DNA from: Paraburkholderia eburnea
GTDB taxonomy: Bacteria; Pseudomonadota; Gammaproteobacteria; Burkholderiales; Burkholderiaceae
Length of the DNA: 64,000 bases
Direction of reading: 5' to 3'
Assembly (NCBI RefSeq): GCF_002917095.1
Contig: NZ_PQGA01000013.1
Coordinates: 1 to 64,000 of the forward strand
In this document: one piece after another, positions 45,508 to 53,682 of the stretch
How the letters are laid out: every line of letters begins with the position of its first letter
Numbering within the stretch: position 1 is the stretch's first letter
Made by a program: the position numbers and the translations under genes
Notes under the pieces: model-generated
The model's input: only the letters and a program-made list of their open reading frames with translations
What the model was told of the DNA's origin: nothing
The model's database searches: none

Positions 45508-46272
45508 CTACGGCTTCATATTGGCCGCGGTCTGGAACAATACCGGTCTGGTCAGATAAATCGAAGGAAACAAGGTCTTCAATGCCTCGACCTTCGGCAT
45601 GTCGTTGATTGCGATATACGGATAGTCGGGGTGAAGGGCGAGAAAGTTCTGGTGGTAATTCTCCGCGGGATAGAAGCCCTTGAAAGACTCGACGCGCGTA
45701 ACTATCGGACCGGAAAACACATGCGCGCCCTGCAATTGCGCGATATACGCCTGCGCCACATTGCGTTGTTGCGGATTCATCGGGACCACCGCCGAACGGT
45801 ACTGCGTGCCGTGGTCGGGGCCCTGATAGTCCAGCTCCGTCGGGTTGTGCGCGACTGAGAAGAAAATCTGCAGGATCTTGCCGTAGCTGATTACGGCGGG
45901 GTCGAAGGTAATCCGCACCGATTCCGCGTGGCCGGTATCGCCGTCGCTCACGCGTTCGTATTCGGCCGTATCCGCCGCGCCCCCCGTATAACCGGACGCG
46001 ACCTGCGTGACGCCGCGCACGTGTTCGAACACGCCCTGGACGCCCCAGAAACAGCCCCCCGCAACGACGGCGGTTTCCGTATGGGCGCCGCTCGCATGTT
46101 CGTCCTGGACCGGCGCCGGAATGGACACCGGCCGCTCATCGGAGTGAGCGCTGCGCTGCCAGAGCGCCACGACCGCCATGACGATGGCCAATGCGCCAAT
46201 TCGCGCAATCTTGCCGGGCAGCGCGGGCCTGCGAATCGTCGCGGTCAGGGGTTTGATAAAAATCGGATTCAC
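45508..46272 (-). CDS. msrA: Membrane-anchored peptide methionine sulfoxide reductase A
   Basis: 254 residues from GTG 46272 (AAGGATG site). Residues about 22-40 (IARIGALAIVMAVVALWQ) are a single membrane anchor, placing the catalytic domain in the periplasm. The catalytic Cys is in VVAGGCFWGVQGVFEHVRGV, followed by SGYTGG, HAESVRITFDP, DYQGPDHGTQYRSAVV and YHQNFLALHPDYPYI. It has no second Cys, so it must be regenerated directly by a thioredoxin-like partner. It reduces S-methionine sulfoxide in proteins. Third gene of the msrB-dipZ-msrA unit; its start lies 50 bases after the dipZ stop. Confidence 0.93.
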   Translation of the reverse strand: MNPIFIKPLTATIRRPALPGKIARIGALAIVMAVVALWQRSAHSDERPVSIPAPVQDEHASGAHTETAVVAGGCFWGVQGVFEHVRGVTQVASGYTGGAADTAEYERVSDGDTGHAESVRITFDPAVISYGKILQIFFSVAHNPTELDYQGPDHGTQYRSAVVPMNPQQRNVAQAYIAQLQGAHVFSGPIVTRVESFKGFYPAENYHQNFLALHPDYPYIAINDMPKVEALKTLFPSIYLTRPVLFQTAANMKP

Positions 46273-46322
46273 GATGTCATCCTTGTCGGGCTGATCGGGC
46301 GAATTGCGCCCATAGGGTGGGT

Positions 46323-48167
46323 TCAACCGAAAGTAAATGCAAAGGCCTGTACGCCAGGATCGAGAAATTGGATCGCGAAGGTGTGGTCCGCCACGTCGCC
46401 GGGCTGGCGCACGAGTTGATAGAGCCGTTGTTCCGTTACCATGCCGGTCCCGTCCGGCATCACATCGCTGCCGTGCGCGTCGCCCGGCGCCTTGTCGTCC
46501 ACCGTCACGCGAAACCGCACCGGCTTGCCGTCTGGTCGCGGTCCCAGAACCAGATGCAGGTCTCGTGCATGGAAGCGGTAGACGATTTCGCCGCCAGGTC
46601 TTGCGAGCGTCGCGTGTTCGGCGCTGACGCTCCAGTCGCCTGAAAGTCCCCAATGGTTCAACCCTGGATTCGAGGGCGCGCGATAGTCGTGGGCACGGTC
46701 CTGCGCGACGCCGCCCGGCGAAGCGAATCCCTTGGCGCGTTCAAAGCCGATATAGGTTTCGGGCGAGCGCATATCGGCGTTATCGGCCTGCACCTGCACG
46801 CCGCTCTCTGTCGTGCCGCCGAGGCCGAGCGGGACATCCGCCGCTTCCGGGTGGCCCGCTTCCACGAGCAGTTGCTGAATCACGCGTTCGGACTGGTCGT
46901 ACTCGCCCTCGCCAAAGTGTTCATAGCGGATTTGCCCTTTTGCATCGGCAAAATAGTGAGCGGGCCAATACTCGTTGTCGAACGCGCGCCAGATCGCGTA
47001 GTTGTTGTCGATCGCCACGGGATAATCGACGCCGAGGTCGTGGACAGCCTTGCGGACGTTGTCGATGTTGCGTTCGAAGGCGAACTCGGGGGCATGCACG
47101 CCAATCACGACCAGTCCCTTGTCCTGGTACTTGCGCGCCCACGCCTTGACGTAGGGCAGCGAGCGCAGGCAGTTGATGCACGAGTACGTCCAGAAGTCGA
47201 CGATCACGACTTTGCCGCGCAGCGATTCGTCCGTGAGCGGCGGAGAATTCAGCCATTGCACGGCCCCCGAAAGCGGCGGCAACGGACCGAGCACCGGGAG
47301 CGTCGGCTTCGTTGCGGCCCGCATCGCGTCCGAGGTGCGCATCATGGCGCCGCCGTTCGCCGACATGGCGTTCGTCGTGTCCTCGGGCGCGCTCGTCGAT
47401 TTCACGATATGGGCGGAGCCGCTCATCGCCAGGTCGGGGTGCCGCGACGGCGCGAACGCATCGACGAGATGTTGTTCCAGACCGCCCGTCGCGACCGTCG
47501 AAACGCGCGTGAGGAAGCCCGTATCCAGCCCCAGCGCGATAGCGGCGACACCGGCCAGCATCGCCACGCCAATGCCGCGCCGGATCCATTCGCCCGCGCC
47601 CAGCGAGCGCTTCATCGCCGCGAAGACTCGCCCGCCCAGCAGCAGCGCGACGGCCAGCGAGGTCGCCGCGCCCGCCGCGTAGGCCAGCAACAGCAGCGTC
47701 GTGCTGACGCTCGCTCCCTTGAGCGCCGCGCCCGTCAGGACGAGGCCGAGAATCGGGCCGGCGCAAGGCGCCCAGAGCAGCCCCGTGGCGATGCCAAGCA
47801 GAAACGACGAGCCGATGCCGGGCGCCCCGTCGTGCTGCGCCGCGTTCGAAAGGCGGTTGCCGGCATTCACGAGCGGTTGCATGATGCGGTCGGCGAAACG
47901 GGGCATCAGGAGCGTCAGGCCGAACACGGCGAGCAGGACGATGGCGAGCCAGCGGCCATACTGGTTGGCCTGGGCGACCCAGCCTCCGCCGACGGCGGCG
48001 AGCGTCGCGACCAGTGCGAACGTAGCGGCCATGCCGCCGAGCAGCGGCAGGCCCGAGCGCACGAAGGGCTGATCGGCGCGCGCGAAGACGAAGGGCAGCA
48101 CGGGCAGGATGCAGGGGCTCAAGATGGTGAGCACGCCGCCGAGATACGCCAGGACGATGAGTAGCAT
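46323..48167 (-). CDS. dipZ: DipZ-type CcdA-thioredoxin fusion
   Basis: 614 residues. Residues 1-230 form a CcdA/DsbD-like membrane domain with the two redox Cys (ILSPCILPVLPFVFAR and LLWAPCAGPILGLVL). After a linker, residues about 295-440 are a periplasmic thioredoxin/TlpA domain with VDFWTYSCINCLRSLPYVKA (CxxC). The last 150 residues are the DipZ C-terminal carbohydrate-binding-like domain. It transfers electrons from cytoplasmic thioredoxin to the periplasm. Placement between msrB and msrA marks those reductases as its clients. Confidence 0.93.
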   Translation of the reverse strand: MLLIVLAYLGGVLTILSPCILPVLPFVFARADQPFVRSGLPLLGGMAATFALVATLAAVGGGWVAQANQYGRWLAIVLLAVFGLTLLMPRFADRIMQPLVNAGNRLSNAAQHDGAPGIGSSFLLGIATGLLWAPCAGPILGLVLTGAALKGASVSTTLLLLAYAAGAATSLAVALLLGGRVFAAMKRSLGAGEWIRRGIGVAMLAGVAAIALGLDTGFLTRVSTVATGGLEQHLVDAFAPSRHPDLAMSGSAHIVKSTSAPEDTTNAMSANGGAMMRTSDAMRAATKPTLPVLGPLPPLSGAVQWLNSPPLTDESLRGKVVIVDFWTYSCINCLRSLPYVKAWARKYQDKGLVVIGVHAPEFAFERNIDNVRKAVHDLGVDYPVAIDNNYAIWRAFDNEYWPAHYFADAKGQIRYEHFGEGEYDQSERVIQQLLVEAGHPEAADVPLGLGGTTESGVQVQADNADMRSPETYIGFERAKGFASPGGVAQDRAHDYRAPSNPGLNHWGLSGDWSVSAEHATLARPGGEIVYRFHARDLHLVLGPRPDGKPVRFRVTVDDKAPGDAHGSDVMPDGTGMVTEQRLYQLVRQPGDVADHTFAIQFLDPGVQAFAFTFG

Positions 48168-48203
48168 GGTGGTGTCGGGTAGAGAGGTCCGGATTCGAGG
48201 CGT

Positions 48204-48737
48204 TCAGGCCGTGCCGTGCCTGAACGTCATGGCGATGCCGTTCATGCAATAGCGCAGGCCCGTCGGCTTTGGACCGTCATCGAACACGTGGCCGAGATGG
48301 CCGCCGCAACGCTCGCAATGCACTTCGGTGCGCACCATGCCGAATGAGGTGTCCTCGTGCTCGACCACCGCATGCTGAAGGGGCGCGTAAAAGCTCGGCC
48401 AGCCAGTGCCGCTATCGAATTTGGTTTTAGAGGCGAACAGATTCGTCCCGCAGCCTGCGCAGGCAAACGTGCCGGGGCGGTGTTCGTCGTTGAGCGGGCT
48501 CGTGAAGGGGCGCTCTGTCCCCGCGTTCCTGAGCACTTCGTACTGGGCCGGCGTCAGCAGCTTGCGCCATTCGGCGTCGGTGTGGACGATGGCGAAATGT
48601 TCGGCCGCCCCGCTTGCTCCGGCCGTTCCCGCATCGCCGCCGCTGGCCTGGGCCGCCTTCGCGCGCCACTGGCCGAGCGCCGCCATGACGGCGAGCGCGC
48701 CGCCGCCGGACAACAGAAGCCGTCTACGGATATCCAT
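48204..48737 (-). CDS. msrB: Exported peptide methionine sulfoxide reductase B
   Basis: 177 residues. The N-terminus [20 protein letters not shown] is a Tat-like signal, so the enzyme is exported. The MsrB domain has zinc Cys pairs CAGC and [26 protein letters not shown] and the catalytic Cys in [10 protein letters not shown]. Only five Cys exist, all accounted for by zinc and catalysis, so no resolving Cys is present. It reduces R-methionine sulfoxide. First gene of msrB-dipZ-msrA, with 36 bases to dipZ. The 188-base region upstream is shared with the divergent response regulator. Confidence 0.94.
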   Translation of the reverse strand: MDIRRRLLLSGGGALAVMAALGQWRAKAAQASGGDAGTAGASGAAEHFAIVHTDAEWRKLLTPAQYEVLRNAGTERPFTSPLNDEHRPGTFACAGCGTNLFASKTKFDSGTGWPSFYAPLQHAVVEHEDTSFGMVRTEVHCERCGGHLGHVFDDGPKPTGLRYCMNGIAMTFRHGTA

Positions 48738-48925
48738 CGTGCTCTCCTTGTGCGATGCAGCGCCGCCCAGCGGATTGGGGCGGCGCGCATCCTTTACGTG
48801 AAGCTTAGGCGGCGGCCGATATCGAAGTCCTCACGGAAAGTAAAATTAATTGTGATAACCCGCTCGCGGAAAACTCTGCACAATGGGCGCTTCAATCCGG
48901 GGCGCTTTATCGCTTCGCGTACCTC

Positions 48926-49699
48926 ATGCCTGAACGACACATGGACCAGACCAAACGCGTGCTAATCGTCGAGGACGACGTGGATATCGCCAACGTGCTC
49001 ATGCTGCATCTGCGCGACGAAAACTATGAGGTCGTCCACAGCGCCGATGGCGCGCAAGGGTTGCGGCTGCTGGAACAGGGCCGCTGGGACGCCTTGATTC
49101 TCGACCTGATGCTGCCGGGCGTCGATGGCCTTGAAATCTGCCGCCGCGCGCGCGCCATGACGCGCTATACGCCGATCATCATCACGAGCGCGCGCTCAAG
49201 CGAAGTGCACCGCATTCTGGGACTCGAACTCGGCGCCGACGATTACCTCGCGAAGCCTTTTTCGGTGCTCGAACTCGTCGCGCGCGTGAAGGCGCTTCTG
49301 CGCCGGGTCGAAGCGATGGCGAAGGATCTGCGGCTGGAGGGCGGCACGCTGATGCTCGGCGGTTTTTCGATTGACCCGGTTACCCGCGAAGCGCAAGTCG
49401 ATGGCAAGCGCATCGAGCTGACGCCACGCGAATTCGACCTGCTGTATCACTTCGCGCGCCACCCGGGCAAGGTGTTCTCGCGCATGGAATTGCTCAATGC
49501 GGTCTGGGGCTACCAGCACGAAGGCTACGAGCACACGGTCAACACGCACATCAACCGCCTGCGCACCAAGATCGAAGCCGACCCGGCGCAGCCCGTGCGC
49601 ATCCTGACCGTGTGGGGGCGCGGCTACAAGTTCGACCCGCTCGCGCCGGCGGCATCGGGCAATGCCGCGCGTGACGATGCGAAAGGAGAGGCGTCGTGA
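48926..49699 (+). CDS. OmpR/PhoB-family response regulator
   Basis: 257 residues. Receiver: acidic pair in VLIVEDDVDIA, phospho-acceptor Asp60 in ILDLMLPGVDGLE, Thr/Ser switch in IIITSARS and Lys in LAKPFSVLELV. DNA-binding winged helix with LTPREFDLLYHFARHPGKVF and VWGRGYKF. It overlaps the kinase gene by four bases (GTGA). ATG 48926 is used; ATG 48941 is equally possible. It is divergent from msrB and upstream of a porin, both plausible targets. Confidence 0.94.
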   Translation: MPERHMDQTKRVLIVEDDVDIANVLMLHLRDENYEVVHSADGAQGLRLLEQGRWDALILDLMLPGVDGLEICRRARAMTRYTPIIITSARSSEVHRILGLELGADDYLAKPFSVLELVARVKALLRRVEAMAKDLRLEGGTLMLGGFSIDPVTREAQVDGKRIELTPREFDLLYHFARHPGKVFSRMELLNAVWGYQHEGYEHTVNTHINRLRTKIEADPAQPVRILTVWGRGYKFDPLAPAASGNAARDDAKGEAS

Positions 49700-51195
49700 G
49701 ACTGTCATTGACGCAACGGGTATCCATCGTGTTTTCGGTGTTGTTGCTCGCATGCTGCGGAGCGTCGGCGTGGCTGCAGATACGGGCGTCGGATCTGCAC
49801 GATCAGGAAGTCATCCAGGTGCTCTCGCATGACCTGGCGTCCCATATCGCCCGTAACTCGGCGCTGATGGGTTCAGATGGTCCCAAACCAGCGGCGCTGC
49901 GCACATTATTCGGACAACTGATGGCGGTCAACCCCAGCGTCGAGGTTTATCTGCTCGACGCAAACGGGCGCATCACGGGCGACGATGCGCCGCCGGGGCA
50001 CATCCGGCGCACGCAAGTCGACTTGCAGCCGGTCCGGCGCTTTCTGGCCAATGATCCTTTGCCGATTCTGGGCGACGATCCGCGTAGCGTGGATGCCCGC
50101 AAGGTGTTCAGCGCCGCCATGGTTCCTGGCGCCGACGGCCAGCCAGCCGGCTATATCTACGTTGTCCTGATCGGAGAGGCACGTGACGCGCTGGCCTCGC
50201 GGCTCGCCGAAAGCACGGTGTTGCGGACCACACTCGGCTTGATGGCCGTCGTCGCGTCGCTCGGTTTGATTGCCGGCCTGATCGCATTTGGCCTCGTCAC
50301 GCGGCCACTACGGCGCCTGACCGACACCGTGAGCCGCTTCGACGCGTCGATTCGTGCAGGATCGGAACCGGCGCCGCTTGCGCTCAGCCGCTCGGCGGCG
50401 CACACGGGAACGCGCGATGAAATTGCCATTCTCGAACGCACGTTTGCGCAGATGGCCGATCGCATCGGCTTGCAGTGGCGCGAACTCAAACGGCAGGACC
50501 AGGAGCGGCGCGAACTCTTCGCGAACATCTCGCACGATCTGCGCACGCCGTTGACGTCGCTGCACGGTTATCTGGAAACGCTGTCCTTGAAGGACGATAC
50601 GCTGGAGGAGGCCGAGCGCCGTCGCTATCTGGCGATTGCGCTCGCACAAAGCGCGAAGGTGGGACGCCTCGCGCAATCGCTGTTCGAGCTTGCGCGCCTG
50701 GAGCACGAGAACGTACAGCTCACGCTCGAGACATTTCCGCTCGCGGATGTCGTGCAGGATGTGTTCCAGAAGTTCGAGCTTGCCGCGCAGGCCCGGCATA
50801 TCCGCTTGCAGGCCGAAATCCCGCCGCATTTGCCTGCGGTATGCGCCGATCTGGGCATGATCGAGCGCGTGCTGACCAATCTGCTCGACAATGCGATCCG
50901 GCATTCGCCGGACGGCGGCGAAGTCAGCGTCGAGCTTGCGCGCGAGGGCGACAAGGTCGGCGTCGTGGTCAGCGACACCGGGCCGGGAATACCGCCCGAG
51001 CTTCGCGCGAGCCTGTTCCGGCGCGCATTCAGTTCAAGCGATGTCCGGCGCCAGGGCGGTCTGGGATTGTTGATCGTGCAACGAATGCTGCAACTGCATC
51101 GCAGCCGGATCGAACTGGTCGAGCGGGAGCAGCGCGGCGCGACGTTCAGCTTCACGCTGGATACGGTGCCGGCGCGCGTGACGATCAAAACGTGA
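49696..51195 (+). CDS. Sensor histidine kinase
   Basis: 499 residues. TM1 near residues 11-28, a periplasmic sensor of about 150 residues (including VYLLDANGRITGDDAPPGHI), TM2 near 180-202, HAMP, then HisKA with phospho-acceptor His280 in FANISHDLRTPLTSLHGYLE. The ATPase domain shows N-box NLLDNAIRHSPDGG, G1 DTGPGIPPE and GGLGLLIVQR. It is translationally coupled to the response regulator and is followed by a strong terminator. The sensor domain contains no Cys, so direct thiol sensing is unlikely. Confidence 0.95.
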   Translation: MRLSLTQRVSIVFSVLLLACCGASAWLQIRASDLHDQEVIQVLSHDLASHIARNSALMGSDGPKPAALRTLFGQLMAVNPSVEVYLLDANGRITGDDAPPGHIRRTQVDLQPVRRFLANDPLPILGDDPRSVDARKVFSAAMVPGADGQPAGYIYVVLIGEARDALASRLAESTVLRTTLGLMAVVASLGLIAGLIAFGLVTRPLRRLTDTVSRFDASIRAGSEPAPLALSRSAAHTGTRDEIAILERTFAQMADRIGLQWRELKRQDQERRELFANISHDLRTPLTSLHGYLETLSLKDDTLEEAERRRYLAIALAQSAKVGRLAQSLFELARLEHENVQLTLETFPLADVVQDVFQKFELAAQARHIRLQAEIPPHLPAVCADLGMIERVLTNLLDNAIRHSPDGGEVSVELAREGDKVGVVVSDTGPGIPPELRASLFRRAFSSSDVRRQGGLGLLIVQRMLQLHRSRIELVEREQRGATFSFTLDTVPARVTIKT

Positions 51196-51226
51196 TCGAC
51201 CCGCGCACGCCGCCTTGATTTGCGCG

Positions 51227-51251
51227 AGCCGACTCCATGTCGGCTTTTTTT
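51227..51251 (+). terminator. Intrinsic terminator of the two-component operon
   Basis: A 7-base stem AGCCGAC / GTCGGCT with a 5-base loop followed by TTTTTTT, 32 bases after the kinase stop. Confidence 0.9.
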
Positions 51252-51417
51252 GCGTATCCCGCTTCATACCCTGTGGGTATCGAGTCGATACCGAATTGGT
51301 GTTGGACCGCCGCTCAGGCAATCTCTACTATCAGCGCAAACAGGTTGCCAGGCCATCCAGAAGAGGCGACACAGAACGATTCCATAACGGAGATACTTCA
51401 GCGGAAAGTTTTGTCGA

Positions 51418-51432
51418 GACTAATCATTAGTC
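51418..51432. promoter_or_regulatory. 15-base palindrome upstream of porin
   Basis: GACTAAT-C-ATTAGTC, an exact 7-base dyad with one central base, ending 43 bases before the porin ATG. Its position between probable -35/-10 and the start fits a repressor operator. Confidence 0.55.
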
Positions 51433-51475
51433 ATCCATATTAATAAAAGTAACCACAATCAGGTTCGGAGACAGT

Positions 51476-52612
51476 ATGAGATTGCACCATCTCGTGGGCG
51501 GAGCTTTGCTCGGATTCGCAACGACCGGCTTTGCGCAAAGCAGCGTGTCCCTCTACGGAATCATCGATACGGGTGTCGAATACGTTTCGCACGCCAATGC
51601 GGCGGGCAAAAGTATCGTCCGGATGCCGTCCATCACCGGCGAATTCCCGTCCCGCTGGGGGATTCGCGGGACAGAGGATCTTGGCGGCGGATATAAAGCG
51701 CTCTTTGTTCTCGAGAACGGTTTCAACGGCTCTAACGGTACGATGGGGCAAGGCGGCCGCCTGTTCGGCCGCCAAAGCTGGGTTGGCATCGAAAGTCCAT
51801 ACGGCACGCTGTCGTTCGGCCGCCAGTACACCATGACCTACCTCGCCGTGCTCGACGCCGACCTGCTCGGCCCGAACATTTACGGCTTGCCGTCGCTCGA
51901 TGCCTATATTCCCAATGGACGCGCCGACAATTCCGTGGCGTGGCGCGGCAAGTTTGGCGGATTGACGGTGGGCGCCATGTACTCGTTTGGCAGGGATTCG
52001 GCGGGCACCGGCAATTCGCCGGGACAGGGTACGTGCGCCGGTCAAACGCCCGGCGACATGACCGAATGCCGTCTGTGGTCGGCGATGCTCAAGTACGACT
52101 CGACGTGGTTCGGCGCGGCGGCGTCCTATGAGGAACAACGAGGGGGTGGCACGACTGCCGCCGCGAACTTCTTCGACGGGGTCAAGCCTTTGACCCTGAC
52201 GTCGAACGCCGACAAGGACGATCGTGCCCAGGTGAACGGCTATGTGAGCCTGTATGGCGTGAAGTTCGGCGGTGGCTGGATTGGCCGTTGGGTCGATACG
52301 GATTCGTCCGGCGGCCCGAACGTACATTCGAATCTTCTCTATCTCACCGCGAACTACTACTTCACGCCGGCTGTTTCCGTTGACGCCGGGGTCTACCACA
52401 CCACCGTATCGGGCCAGGACGCTCGCGCGACGCTGGGGGTTCTGCGCGGCACGTATTTTCTCTCGAAACGCACCGCCGTTTATCTGCAGTGCGCGTATCT
52501 GGCGAACAGCGCACACGCGGCGTTTTCCGTGAGCGCCGGTGGCGGAGGCACGACGCCTGCGGCTGGGCAAGGCCAGGTTGGCGTGATGGCCGGCGTGCGT
52601 CACATGTTCTGA
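51476..52612 (+). CDS. Gram-negative porin, diverged from the 30.8 kb porin
   Basis: 378 residues, same length as the porin at 30823 but clearly different in sequence. Signal peptide RLHHLVGGALLGFATTGFA, then QSSVSLYGIIDTGVEYVSHA. Family blocks SRWGIRGTEDLGGGYKALFV, LENGFNG, SWVGIESPYGTLSFGRQY and C-terminal GVRHMF with Phe. The pore-loop region PNIYGLPSLDAYIPNG and two Cys in GTCAGQTPGDMTEC are unlike the general porin, suggesting a special substrate. It follows the two-component genes and has its own palindrome. Confidence 0.94.
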   Translation: MRLHHLVGGALLGFATTGFAQSSVSLYGIIDTGVEYVSHANAAGKSIVRMPSITGEFPSRWGIRGTEDLGGGYKALFVLENGFNGSNGTMGQGGRLFGRQSWVGIESPYGTLSFGRQYTMTYLAVLDADLLGPNIYGLPSLDAYIPNGRADNSVAWRGKFGGLTVGAMYSFGRDSAGTGNSPGQGTCAGQTPGDMTECRLWSAMLKYDSTWFGAAASYEEQRGGGTTAAANFFDGVKPLTLTSNADKDDRAQVNGYVSLYGVKFGGGWIGRWVDTDSSGGPNVHSNLLYLTANYYFTPAVSVDAGVYHTTVSGQDARATLGVLRGTYFLSKRTAVYLQCAYLANSAHAAFSVSAGGGGTTPAAGQGQVGVMAGVRHMF

Positions 52613-52907
52613 CGATCGCGAAACGGCCGCCCGCTGCCCGACGGCAAACCTCCCTGATCGCCCCATTTCAGCCTGAAATTTATCTTATAAGGCTTTCAGT
52701 TCGTACTCGATCCCAAGGCTGCCGATTTGATCGTCCCGTCATAATCGTCTGGCAAGATGCACGATCCCCCGCTCGGCGCGCGCTGCGCCCGAGGCGGGAA
52801 AAAAGAATCAAAGAATCGCCTGCGTTAATTTTGCCCGGATAGTCTATGTGCAGACTGCATCGCGCGCTTGCATCGCAGATCCACCAGGATAACGAGGAAT
52901 CGAGTAC

Positions 52908-53603
52908 ATGAGCTCAGTGCACTTTATTGGCGGCGAGAAAGGCGGGGTGGGAAAATCGCTCGTCGCCCGCGTTTTGGCGCAGTATTTCATCGACCGTGAT
53001 TTGCCGTTTCTTGGCGTTGACACGGATCGCTCGCACGGTGCGCTACTGCGTTATTACGCTGATTTCACCGCGCCAGCGCCGCTTGACGACCACGACAGTC
53101 TCGACCCGGTCATCGAACACGCTCTCGAACAGCCCGAGCGCCGTATCCTTGTCGACCTGGCGGCCCAGACCCGGCAATCGGTGTCGAAGTGGTTCGATGA
53201 CGCCGACGTGCCCGGTATTGCGCAGGAAAGCGATATTGGACTTACGTGGTGGCAGGTCATGGACGCGGGACGCGATTCAGTCGATCTGTTGCGGCAATGG
53301 CTCGATCAGTTCGGCGGCAAGTTACGCCTCGTGATCGTGATGAACGAAATCCGGGGCGAGCGCTTCGAATTGCTGGAAAGCTCAGGTCAACGTCAGCGCG
53401 CGGAAGCGCTTGGTGCAAAGTTCGTTTCGCTGCGCCATCTTCCCGACACGACAATGCAGAAAATCGACCAAAGGAATTTGAGCTTTTGGGCCGCTGCAAA
53501 TCATCCGGATCGTGCGAGCACCGGTCTTGGTATGCTCGAACGCCAACGGGTCAAGGTCTGGCTCAACCGCGTTTATGAGGAATTCGACAAGGTCGTGCCT
53601 TGA
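52908..53603 (+). CDS. Orphan ParA/MobD-like P-loop ATPase
   Basis: 231 residues. Deviant Walker A GGEKGGVGKSLVARVLAQYF at residues 8-27 with the signature Lys, and DTDRSHGALLRYY in the ParA D-loop position. The Walker B-like strand is RRILVDLAAQT. The family is the MinD/ParA class, nearest to 'mobilization protein' MobD-like ATPases. There is no partner parB, mob or oriT nearby, so it is an orphan chromosomal copy. AACGAGGA precedes the ATG. Function unknown; no amphipathic MinD tail is visible. Confidence 0.8.
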   Translation: MSSVHFIGGEKGGVGKSLVARVLAQYFIDRDLPFLGVDTDRSHGALLRYYADFTAPAPLDDHDSLDPVIEHALEQPERRILVDLAAQTRQSVSKWFDDADVPGIAQESDIGLTWWQVMDAGRDSVDLLRQWLDQFGGKLRLVIVMNEIRGERFELLESSGQRQRAEALGAKFVSLRHLPDTTMQKIDQRNLSFWAAANHPDRASTGLGMLERQRVKVWLNRVYEEFDKVVP

Positions 53604-53682
53604 TTGACTCTGCGATCAACTCCACGCGCCTGCAAGGCCGGTGGTCTCATGGGGCAACAGGCGGCCGCGTCGCTGCGCGAGG

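Noticed and set aside
46653-48164. 503-residue plus-strand frame opposite dipZ
   Set aside because: Arg-rich antisense frame with no domains; dipZ on the minus strand explains the region.
52768-52806. GC-rich imperfect inverted repeat after the second porin followed by A-rich DNA
   Set aside because: Stem has several mismatches and the A-run is on the wrong strand side for a porin terminator.
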